The notes under the pieces were generated by a model. The model worked only from the letters and a program-made list of their open reading frames with translations, was not told the origin of the DNA and did not search any database. Positions 1 through 5,856 of a stretch of DNA of 17,673 nt are shown piece by piece. The stretch lies in NCBI GenBank assembly GCA_947632525.1, contig CANRPQ010000019.1, positions 1-17,673 on the forward strand, given 5' to 3'. Position 1 is the first letter of the stretch; every line of letters begins with the position of its first letter. A program made the position numbers and the translations under genes. The stretch is from an uncultured Clostridia bacterium. GTDB taxonomy: Bacteria > Bacillota > Clostridia > TANB77 > CAG-508.

Positions 1-134
1 ATTTTTTTTGCTTCATTTTCTGCACTTTGCATTTTAGACTCAGCAACTTTCTTTCTTATAAACATTCCAACGAAAGTAAAAATTACTGCTGAAACTAGAA
101 AAACGGCGATACTGACTACGATATTAATATCCAT
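1..134 (-). CDS. rny: Ribonuclease Y, N-terminal part (cut by window edge)
   Basis: Only the first 44 codons are present; the gene runs off the left edge. The translation starts MDINIVVSIAVFLVSAV, a single N-terminal membrane segment (about residues 4-25). It is followed at once by IRKKVAESKMQSAENEAKK, the start of a charged coiled coil. This order (membrane anchor, R-K-K-x-A-E, then AE..AK) is typical of RNase Y, the membrane-bound endoribonuclease that starts mRNA decay in Bacillota. The KH and HD domains would lie outside the window. The start is ATG at 132-134, preceded by AGAGGTG about 12 bases upstream. A promoter sits at 278-306, leaving a leader of roughly 130 bases that contains a weak 8-bp inverted repeat (202-209/227-234). 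Another protein with a short N-terminal anchor cannot be fully excluded from 44 residues. Confidence 0.72.
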   Translation of the reverse strand, partial: MDINIVVSIAVFLVSAVIFTFVGMFIRKKVAESKMQSAENEAKK

Positions 135-277
135 AATCTTATACACCTCTTTCTTATTTAATTTTCAATGTTCTAAATATCACTAATTTTTTATTAAGTT
201 CCTGGAAAATATTGTAATTTTTTTATTTTTCCAGAATCTAAATTATATTTTATTAGAATATATTTATTTACTCCTTT

Positions 278-306
278 ATTGTATATTGATTATTGTAAAC
301 TGTCAA
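278..306 (-). promoter_or_regulatory. Sigma-A-type promoter for rny
   Basis: Read on the minus strand, a perfect -35 TTGACA (301-306) is followed after exactly 17 bases by TACAAT (278-283), one mismatch from the consensus -10. It points at the RNase Y start about 135 bases downstream. The 135-277 leader holds only an A/T-rich stretch with a weak inverted repeat (CTGGAAAA at 202-209, TTTTCCAG at 227-234). Confidence 0.7.
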
Positions 307-358
307 GGGGTTTAAAAGAAAAAAGATTATATAAATTTGTTCATGAAGCAAAAAATAC

Positions 359-386
359 GGTATGTGCTGTTTGTATTGCACATACC
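359..386 (-). terminator. Rho-independent terminator downstream of the FGE-like fragment
   Basis: GGTATGTGC (359-367) and GCACATACC (378-386) form a perfect 9-bp stem with a 10-base loop. On the minus strand it is followed by GTATTTTTTG, a six-T run. It lies between the fragment ending at 499 and the rny promoter, so it would stop transcription coming from the coaE side. Confidence 0.65.
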
Positions 387-467
387 ATATAAGAGTTTAC
401 ATTTCTAAGTATTTTTTTAAATACTTTTCAAATTACACAAAATTATTTACGTACCCCTTATTTCGTA

Positions 468-491
468 CCTGGCTGGTTGAAACCAGCCAGG
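468..491. repeat. 11-bp perfect hairpin just 3' of the variable-region remnant
   Basis: CCTGGCTGGTT (468-478) and AACCAGCCAGG (481-491) are perfect inverted repeats separated by two bases. On the minus strand the hairpin begins seven bases after the TAA stop (499-501) of the FGE-like fragment. It is G+C-rich in a very A+T-rich setting and has no T run, so it does not look like a terminator. Hairpins at the same relative position follow the other two copies (11958-11974, 12960-12976). In studied DGRs a hairpin or cruciform shortly downstream of the variable repeat is part of the target site; that role here is inferred. Confidence 0.7.
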
Positions 492-498
492 GTCAGTG

Positions 499-790
499 TT
501 ATGGGTTTATATAAATTGTAGAGCGGGAACCGTTGTCGTTCTCGCTTAAGGTCGGATTGTCACTGTTGCGATCAGAAGCTGGATAGGTAAAACCGGAACT
601 GCAGTAGTCGCCACCACGAATGATACGATTGCCGGGGTTGTCGGCTTTCAATGGTCCAGTCATATGCATTTCCTGCTAGGTCATATATATGGTTCTTTTG
701 CCATTCATCATTTTTTCCTGAGGTTTGAGGAGATGAGCCATTATTGTAATTTCCCCAGTCGCTTGAATCTGTTAATAATTCATAATAGTG
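499..790 (-). pseudogene. FGE/C-type-lectin-like domain remnant with DGR-type variable region, frameshifted
   Basis: On the minus strand, 790 to about 647 reads YYELLTDSSDWGNYNN, then GKNDEWQKNHIYDLAGNAYD and WTIE. After a one-base shift at the AAA run 646-648 it continues as ADNPGNRIIRGGDYCSSGFT, then YPASDRNSDNPTLSENDNGS and RSTIYINP, stopping at 499-501. Removing one A restores one continuous frame. IYDLAGN..DWT and RGG.Y...G are hallmarks of the FGE-sulfatase/C-type-lectin fold used by many DGR variable proteins. There is no start codon, RBS or N-terminal part: an in-frame TAA lies just upstream at 791-793. The fragment sits about 50 bases after coaE in the same orientation. The second half aligns codon by codon with the copy at 12986-13222, with differences concentrated at positions explicable by AAY templates. 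I read it as a broken, detached variable-region copy. Confidence 0.75.
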
Positions 791-837
791 TTATACCTCT
801 ATTTCCTTTTCTTTTGTTTTTATATTTACATTCTATA

Positions 838-1440
838 TTAAATATTTTGCAATTGTAAGTATATTTTCTCAATTTGTTCTTCTATTTTTTGTATTTCTTC
901 GTTATTGATAATTACATATTGACTTTTACTTATATAAAATTCATCTGGTTTTTGCGCGTTTAATCTGGATTTTGCTTGTTCTTCTGTGATTTTATCTCTT
1001 TCAACAATTCTTTTGATTTGCGCTTCTTTACTTTCTGATATAACACTAATGACAAAGTAACATATTTTATCTAGTTCGGCTTCATATAATAATGGTGCAT
1101 CTATTGCTATCATTGCTTTTTTATTTTTGTTATATATTTGTTCTATTTGGTTTTTTATTTCTTTTATTATATGTTTAAAAGTACATTTATTAAGAAGCTC
1201 CCTTTTTTCGTCACTGTTATATATTATTTCCGCTAATTTTTTTCTATTTAATGTTCCGTCTTCTAGTAATATTTCTGTTCCAAATTGTTCTACAATATCT
1301 TTTAAATACTGTTTGTTTTGCTTGGATAGTTTATTTGCAATTTTATCTGCATTTATAATGTTAAATTTATACTTATCCTCTAATATTCTACATACTGTAG
1401 TTTTTCCGCTACCAGAACTTCCTGTTATTCCAATAACCAT
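838..1440 (-). CDS. coaE: Dephospho-CoA kinase
   Basis: This 200-residue protein has the usual CoaE length. It would phosphorylate the 3'-hydroxyl of the dephospho-CoA ribose with ATP, the last step of coenzyme A synthesis, in the cytoplasm. The P-loop GSSGSGKT is at residues 7-14. It is followed by the INADKIA segment (usually D.D near the substrate site), the AIDAPLLYEA segment that precedes the lid, and a RIVERDKITEEQAKSRLNAQ helix typical of the family. The start ATG (1438-1440) directly abuts the tmcAL stop codon, and its GGAG lies inside the end of tmcAL, so the two genes are translated from one message. The FGE-like fragment follows in the same direction with no clear terminator before 386. 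Confidence 0.95.
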   Translation of the reverse strand: MVIGITGSSGSGKTTVCRILEDKYKFNIINADKIANKLSKQNKQYLKDIVEQFGTEILLEDGTLNRKKLAEIIYNSDEKRELLNKCTFKHIIKEIKNQIEQIYNKNKKAMIAIDAPLLYEAELDKICYFVISVISESKEAQIKRIVERDKITEEQAKSRLNAQKPDEFYISKSQYVIINNEEIQKIEEQIEKIYLQLQNI

Positions 1441-2697
1441 TTATTTCTTTACTCCTTTAATGTCATTGATTGTTACCATTTTATTGGTATAATCTAAATT
1501 TGCCCAAGAGTCTTTTTCATAGCCTAAAGTGTAAATATTGGTTGCATATATATCTGTTTGTAGCATTTCTTTTAATGCCTTGTTTTTACTAGTCTCCATA
1601 TATTTTTTAACAGATGTAATTAAATTAAGTTTTGGATTTTTCATCATCGCTTCTGATATTAATTTTTTACCATTTTCACTTGCTGCTAAAACACGTACAT
1701 ATGGTAATGTTTTTTTAGAAGTTTCCATCATTTTGTTTGTGATACCTAATAGGCTATATATTAAAATTCTTTGAATTCTAGTTTGAGTATATCTTTTTGA
1801 TTTAACCATATTAACTAGGTCGATAATGTTGTTACAAGAATCTGCTGCATTTTTTATGCTGTTTTCTAGTCCTTCTGATACATCTGGCAATTGCATAATT
1901 TGCTCTATTGACATTCCTCTTAATTTATATAGAATTTCTGTCTGGAATTTAGATAAATCTAATACATAATGACCTGCTCTAAGTTCTTGTGCTAATAAAA
2001 TATATGCAGAACGAGGCATTACTTTCATAATATCATTAAATTGCCTGTTTACAATCATCTTTCGGATTGCAGTACTACTTGCAAAATCATCTATAATGAA
2101 ATCATCATTGTAAAATACCTTTTCTCTTTTTATTCCAACTGGTTTCATATTACTTTTTAGCTTTTTCATAGCTTTTAAATATTCAATTCCTAATATGTTA
2201 TTAGACCCTGATAAAATGCTAGCATATCTTTTAATGTCGTTCAAGTACACCATAAGGGCGTTTTCTCTTGCTTTTGGAAATGAAAGGCCTTTACTTAATT
2301 CATGATTTAACATTGTAACATATTCTTTTGGTTCTTGGTAAAGCACATTTGCTATATTATTTAAATTTGCTAAATCATTAGTTTCCATTCCAAAAGAAAT
2401 TGTATCTACTATTCCTAATTGGTCTAAAGTTTTTATAGCTCCTTCAGCAAAATTTTCTGCACTAGAAGTACTATATACAGTAGGAAGCTCTATTACTAAG
2501 TCTGCTCCGTTTACTATTGCCATTTTTGCTTTAGTCCATTTGTCTATAATAGATGTGTTGCCTCTTTGCACAAAGTTGCCTGAAATAACGCAAACTACAT
2601 ATTCTGCATCTGTTTGTTCTATTGATTGTTTTATGTGATATAAATGTCCATTATGAAATGGATTATATTCAGCTACAATTCCTAGTACTCTGCTCAA
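1441..2697 (-). CDS. tmcAL: tRNA(Met) cytidine acetate ligase (TmcAL, YlbM family)
   Basis: The protein would activate acetate with ATP and acetylate the wobble cytidine of elongator tRNA-Met (ac4C34), preventing misreading of Ile codons. The N-terminus VLGIVAEYNPFHNGHLYHIK carries the nucleotidyltransferase HxGH motif (H15 and H18). SGNFVQRG and GADLVIELP follow, as in the family. I start it at TTG (2695-2697) because AGGGGG lies seven bases upstream and the resulting 418 residues match the usual length of about 415. A reading frame extending to ATG at 2802 exists but would add 35 unrelated residues and overlap the promoter. It is cotranscribed with coaE and divergent from rnhA. Confidence 0.93.
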   Translation of the reverse strand: MSRVLGIVAEYNPFHNGHLYHIKQSIEQTDAEYVVCVISGNFVQRGNTSIIDKWTKAKMAIVNGADLVIELPTVYSTSSAENFAEGAIKTLDQLGIVDTISFGMETNDLANLNNIANVLYQEPKEYVTMLNHELSKGLSFPKARENALMVYLNDIKRYASILSGSNNILGIEYLKAMKKLKSNMKPVGIKREKVFYNDDFIIDDFASSTAIRKMIVNRQFNDIMKVMPRSAYILLAQELRAGHYVLDLSKFQTEILYKLRGMSIEQIMQLPDVSEGLENSIKNAADSCNNIIDLVNMVKSKRYTQTRIQRILIYSLLGITNKMMETSKKTLPYVRVLAASENGKKLISEAMMKNPKLNLITSVKKYMETSKNKALKEMLQTDIYATNIYTLGYEKDSWANLDYTNKMVTINDIKGVKK

Positions 2698-2749
2698 AGT
2701 TTTTCCCCCTATACTTCTAATATTATTTATAAATTTGCTAAATATTTTG

Positions 2750-2778
2750 TTGAAGAATTTTAAATTCACTGATATAAT
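2750..2778 (+). promoter_or_regulatory. Promoter for rnhA
   Basis: TTGAAG (2750-2755), a 17-base spacer and a perfect TATAAT (2773-2778) point toward rnhA, whose ATG is at 2824. AAAGGAG (2808-2814) is the ribosome binding site. The -10 overlaps that of the opposite promoter. Confidence 0.7.
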
Positions 2779-2802
2779 ATCACAAAAAGTAAAAATTGAC
2801 AA
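2774..2802 (-). promoter_or_regulatory. Promoter for tmcAL-coaE
   Basis: On the minus strand, TTGTCA (2797-2802), a 17-base spacer and TATTAT (2774-2779) point toward tmcAL. The near-palindrome GATATAATATC (2771-2781) provides the -10 for both directions, so polymerase could occupy only one promoter at a time. Confidence 0.62.
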
Positions 2803-2823
2803 TGTATAAAGGAGAATTTATTT

Positions 2824-3258
2824 ATGGATGAGGTAACTATTTATACAGATGGTGCTTGTAGTGGGAACCCAGGTCCTGGTGGTTGGGGTGCTATTTTGAT
2901 GTTTGGTTCAAATAAAAAGGAGATATCTGGTGGTAAAAAAGAAACTACTAATAACGTAATGGAATTAACTGCTGTTATTGAAGCCTTGAAATTATTAAAG
3001 CGCCCATGTAAAGTAAATTTATACAGTGACAGTGCTTATGTTGTAAATGCATTTTTACAAGATTGGATTTCTGGTTGGATAAAAAAGGGCTGGAAGAATT
3101 CTAACAAAGAAGATGTAAAAAATAAAGAACTTTGGCAAGAATTGATTTCTTTAACTCAGGTTCACAAAGTTACTTTTAATAAAGTTAAAGGTCACAGTGA
3201 TAATGAATATAATAATCGTTGTGATGAACTTGCTAGAAATGCTATTGATAAATTATAA
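2824..3258 (+). CDS. rnhA: Ribonuclease HI
   Basis: The 144-residue protein is a complete, single-domain RNase H1 that would degrade the RNA strand of RNA-DNA hybrids, such as R-loops and replication primers, in the cytoplasm. The catalytic carboxylates are all present: D9 in IYTDGACSGNPGPGG, E47 in NVMELTAVIEAL, D69 in YSDSAYV and D134 in NNRCDELA. The conserved loop histidine H124 is in VKGHSDN. The basic-protrusion helix WISGWIKKGWKNSNKEDVKN is also kept. There is no N-terminal hybrid-binding domain. It has its own promoter and RBS (AAAGGAG, nine bases before ATG) and ends nine bases before the structured element at 3267, which probably acts as its terminator. Confidence 0.97.
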   Translation: MDEVTIYTDGACSGNPGPGGWGAILMFGSNKKEISGGKKETTNNVMELTAVIEALKLLKRPCKVNLYSDSAYVVNAFLQDWISGWIKKGWKNSNKEDVKNKELWQELISLTQVHKVTFNKVKGHSDNEYNNRCDELARNAIDKL

Positions 3259-3266
3259 GTAATATA

Positions 3267-3387
3267 TAAAAACTTGTAATATAGTAATTTTGAAGTGAAA
3301 CGAGGTATAGGGAATGCCTGAAAGGCAAGGGACCCTGTAGCGGAGCGTCCGAAGTGAAACGGAAAAATACTATATTACAAGTTTTTA
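3267..3387. other. Compact structured element bounded by a 19-bp perfect inverted repeat
   Basis: AAAAACTTGTAATATAGTA (3268-3286) is perfectly complementary to TACTATATTACAAGTTTTT (3368-3386). The stem gains one more outer pair (3267/3387) and, past one mismatch, about four inner pairs. The 70-base core is clearly G+C-rich against A/T-rich surroundings and has its own substructure. TGCCT-GAA-AGGCA is a tight hairpin, nested in TATAGGG/CCCTGTA pairing. The sequence GAAGTGAAACG occurs twice (3292-3302 and 3350-3360), the second in a small CCG...CGG hairpin. T-rich sequence follows the stem in both directions, so it can serve as a bidirectional terminator between convergent rnhA and the gene ending at 3430. 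The core is far more elaborate than a terminator needs. I do not recognise the RNA class; it could also be a small mobile inverted-repeat element. Confidence 0.7.
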
Positions 3388-3429
3388 ATATTTAATATTT
3401 AATTTTTAATAATAAGTAAGGTTATTATT

Positions 3430-4317
3430 TTAATTTTTCTTTTCGCTGTTTTTCTTTATTTTTATTATATTTCCTTTTACAGTTCTGGATGTTTTATTTA
3501 TACCATTTTTTACTGTTTGTTTTACTTCTCCTGCTTTTTTAGTTAGTCCTTCTTTCATTTCAGTTGCATAACCACTTATATCTTCCCTTACTTCGTTTGC
3601 TTTGTTTGCAATTTCATCCTTTACTTCACTTGTTTTTTGCTTTATTCTTTCTCCCTGTTCTTTAAGAATTGCTGTTAATTTTGGGAATGCGTTAATTAAT
3701 CTTCTATTTAAAATAGATTTTCCACTTAAAAATTCTTTAACTTTTTTAGAAATCTCTTCTGTGTCATCTTTTGGATTTTCTTTATCAAATTTTTTTGTAG
3801 TAGAGCGCACATTATAAATAACTTTAAATGATATAATATTATCTACAGCAAAAATAATTGCTACACAAATTGCTATAATATTAATCACGTTTTCTGGCAA
3901 TTTTGCTAAGTTTCCTAATATTAATGGATTTATCATATATATTAATAATACTCCTAGAATTCCAAATGGAATAATAGTTTCTAGGCATATTCTTCCATTG
4001 ATATTATATTTATTTTCGCTATAATCCCACCACCTAGCATGAAATATTTTTTCCATTATATAGCTAGTTGCATATTCTAGTATGCCAGAAATTAAAATTG
4101 CCATGCTAAATAAGGCTACTGGATGATCATGTAGACCGCTTAAGAATAATGTTATTAATAGTCCTCCACATCCATAAATAGGGCAATATGGCCCTATTAA
4201 AAATCCTCTATCTGCAAATTTATGCTTTTGTATAATTTGTAAGGTTACTTCCATAAACCAACCACAAATTGCTAAAATTATAAAATACAAAAAATAAACT
4301 GATATACTATACTCCAT
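3430..4317 (-). CDS. CmpB-like (putative ABC transporter type IV) membrane protein
   Basis: The first two-thirds of the 295-residue protein is hydrophobic with about five membrane segments. It carries patterns of the ABC_trans_CmpB family (PF06541): AICGWFMEV, GFLIGPYCPIYGCGG, EYATSYIMEKIFHARWWDYS and NINGRICLE. The family's function is not known. The last third (about residues 185-295) is a charged, helical tail rich in K, E and A with roughly 11-residue periodicity (KTSEVKDEIANKANEVRED, then similar units), suggesting an amphipathic, membrane-skimming helix. I start it at ATG 4315-4317, preceded by GGGGAAG. A longer frame to 4383 overlaps the upstream gene and its extra residues are not family-like. 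The gap to the TVP38-like gene is 16 bases, so the two are probably cotranscribed. Confidence 0.82.
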   Translation of the reverse strand: MEYSISVYFLYFIILAICGWFMEVTLQIIQKHKFADRGFLIGPYCPIYGCGGLLITLFLSGLHDHPVALFSMAILISGILEYATSYIMEKIFHARWWDYSENKYNINGRICLETIIPFGILGVLLIYMINPLILGNLAKLPENVINIIAICVAIIFAVDNIISFKVIYNVRSTTKKFDKENPKDDTEEISKKVKEFLSGKSILNRRLINAFPKLTAILKEQGERIKQKTSEVKDEIANKANEVREDISGYATEMKEGLTKKAGEVKQTVKNGINKTSRTVKGNIIKIKKNSEKKN

Positions 4318-4333
4318 TGTTCTTCCCCTATTT

Positions 4334-5050
4334 TTATTCTTTAAATGTTCTAATTGCTTTTTCAGTAATTTTGTCTTTATCAAATTTTTTCATAATTAAA
4401 AATGCTATACCTGTAATTAAAAATGTAACTCCATAAATTATTAAACTAAATTTCCAATTTCCCTCTAATAAACTTGCTCCTGCCCATGTAGATGAAATAA
4501 CTGAAGGAAATCTTGCAATAGTAGATATTATAATAAATTCTACTGGTCTTATTGGTAGTAGTGCTGCAATATATGTTAATAAGTCCTTAGGAGTTCCTGG
4601 TATGAAAAATAATATAAAAATTAGAAAGCGAATTGTTTTTGGATTTTGAAATACTTTATTGTTTTCTATTTTTTCTATTTTTTCTTTGGATACAAAACTG
4701 TAAATAAATTTTCTTCCGAATTTATGTACCATTAGATAAATAAAACACGAAATTATGGCAGCAGATATCATAATGAAAACTGTACCCCATAAACTTCCAT
4801 AGCAAACTCCTGCTAATATTTCAATTGGCTCACCTGGAATAATAAATAAAAATATCTGTGCAAATTGTAGTCCAAATAACATTAGCATACCTAAAAATCC
4901 AGAATTATTAATTTTTTCTTTGAATGCTGTTTGTCCTTCTGGTGTTCCTAATTGTTTAACTACTGGAATTAAGTAAATTGTAGCAGCTATCATTATTGCT
5001 ACTACAGCTATTAATAAAAATAATTTAAATGTTTTTGTTTTTTTACTCAT
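4334..5050 (-). CDS. TVP38/TMEM64 (VTT/DedA superfamily) membrane protein
   Basis: This is a 238-residue polytopic membrane protein. It has an N-terminal membrane segment (about residues 9-30) and a VTT core with QIFLFIIPGEPIEILAG, a glycine-rich re-entrant segment. A second segment, FILFFIPGTPKDLLTYIAA, is followed by ARFPSVISSTWAGASL. The F-x-P-G-x-P-x-(E/D) repeats are characteristic of the TVP38/TMEM64/DedA group, whose members have been linked to membrane lipid transport and envelope homeostasis. The specific substrate here is unknown. It is followed by the CmpB-like gene after 16 bases. AAAAGGA lies upstream of the ATG. Confidence 0.88.
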   Translation of the reverse strand: MSKKTKTFKLFLLIAVVAIMIAATIYLIPVVKQLGTPEGQTAFKEKINNSGFLGMLMLFGLQFAQIFLFIIPGEPIEILAGVCYGSLWGTVFIMISAAIISCFIYLMVHKFGRKFIYSFVSKEKIEKIENNKVFQNPKTIRFLIFILFFIPGTPKDLLTYIAALLPIRPVEFIIISTIARFPSVISSTWAGASLLEGNWKFSLIIYGVTFLITGIAFLIMKKFDKDKITEKAIRTFKE

Positions 5051-5080
5051 CTATTATGGCATCCTTTTTTATTTTTTTTA

Positions 5081-5110
5081 CATATAACAAAATGAATTTG
5101 ATTGTGTAAA
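5081..5110 (-). promoter_or_regulatory. Possible promoter for the TVP38-like/CmpB-like pair
   Basis: TTTACA (5105-5110), an 18-base spacer and TATATG (5081-5086) lie on the minus strand just upstream of the gene starting at 5050. The match is moderate and the surroundings are very A+T-rich, so chance is a real possibility. Confidence 0.38.
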
Positions 5111-5135
5111 TTATTTATAAAATATAAACTAATAG

Positions 5136-5810
5136 CTATAGAACATATAGTACAATACAAAGGAAGTGCAATAAACTACCTATTAAAATGCAAACATGAA
5201 AAACAGAATGCATATATTTATGTTTTACTCCTACTCCATATAAAATTGCACCAATTGTGTATACAATTCCACCTGCCAAAAGTAACCAAAATCCTGTCCA
5301 ACCTAGTAGACCTGGTAGAATATTAATTTTGAATATAATACACCAGCCCATAACTATATAGCAAATCATTGAAAATACTCTGTATTTTTTTAAGTCTATT
5401 GCTGTAAAAACAGTACCTATAATTGCCATTAACCATATAATAGCAAATATAGTCCAGCCAATCCATGCATCATATTCTCTTAAAGTACATAGTGCAAATG
5501 GACCATAGGACCCTGCAATTAAAAAGTAAATAGTGCAATGGTCTAAAACTTGCATTACTTTTTTACCTTTTACTCTTGGGCTTAATCCATGGTAAACACT
5601 TGACATTACATATAGTAAAATCATAGATATTCCAAAAATTATCCCTGTAATAATTCCATATACATTTTTATGTATTATTGCTACTGCTGTACATGAAATT
5701 AAAGCAATTAATCCTAGTGCTCCTCCAACAATGTGTGTAACCATGTTGCATATTTCTTCTCCTTTTGTATAAGTTGGAAGCACTCTATCTTTTAATTTTG
5801 TTCTCGTCAT
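5136..5810 (-). CDS. Hemolysin III family (PAQR-type) membrane protein
   Basis: The 224-residue protein is predicted to have seven membrane segments and belongs to the hemolysin III/YqfA group, related to eukaryotic PAQR receptors. The usual metal-site residues are present: MSSVYHGL with H74, LDHCTIYFLIAGSY with D90, and HSVFH with H201 and H205. The N-terminal EEICNMVTHIVGGALG is also typical. Members are integral inner-membrane proteins linked to membrane-fluidity/energetics homeostasis and, from heterologous work, to hemolysis; the role here is not determined. GGAGAAAATA precedes the ATG. The gene lies 46 bases downstream of the glycosyltransferase gene and could share its promoter. Confidence 0.92.
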   Translation of the reverse strand: MTRTKLKDRVLPTYTKGEEICNMVTHIVGGALGLIALISCTAVAIIHKNVYGIITGIIFGISMILLYVMSSVYHGLSPRVKGKKVMQVLDHCTIYFLIAGSYGPFALCTLREYDAWIGWTIFAIIWLMAIIGTVFTAIDLKKYRVFSMICYIVMGWCIIFKINILPGLLGWTGFWLLLAGGIVYTIGAILYGVGVKHKYMHSVFHVCILIGSLLHFLCIVLYVL

Positions 5811-5856
5811 TATTTTCTCCTGTTTTATATAATCATGTTTTAATAAGTTTTCATTT

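Noticed and set aside
664..858. 64-residue plus-strand frame opposite the first variable copy
   Set aside because: No ribosome binding site, crosses the end of coaE on the other strand, and the minus-strand reading has clear FGE-like motifs.
2698..2802. N-terminal extension of TmcAL to ATG at 2802
   Set aside because: The extra 35 residues are not family-like and overlap the promoter; TTG at 2697 has a strong AGGGGG and gives the usual length.
3267..3387. Group II intron or insertion-sequence remnant
   Set aside because: No domain V-like hairpin, no protein fragment, and the terminal arms are A/T-rich without recognisable transposase ends; kept as an unclassified structured element instead.
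4318..4383. N-terminal extension of the CmpB-like protein
   Set aside because: It overlaps the preceding gene; the ATG at 4317 has a clear GGGGAAG and begins the membrane domain.
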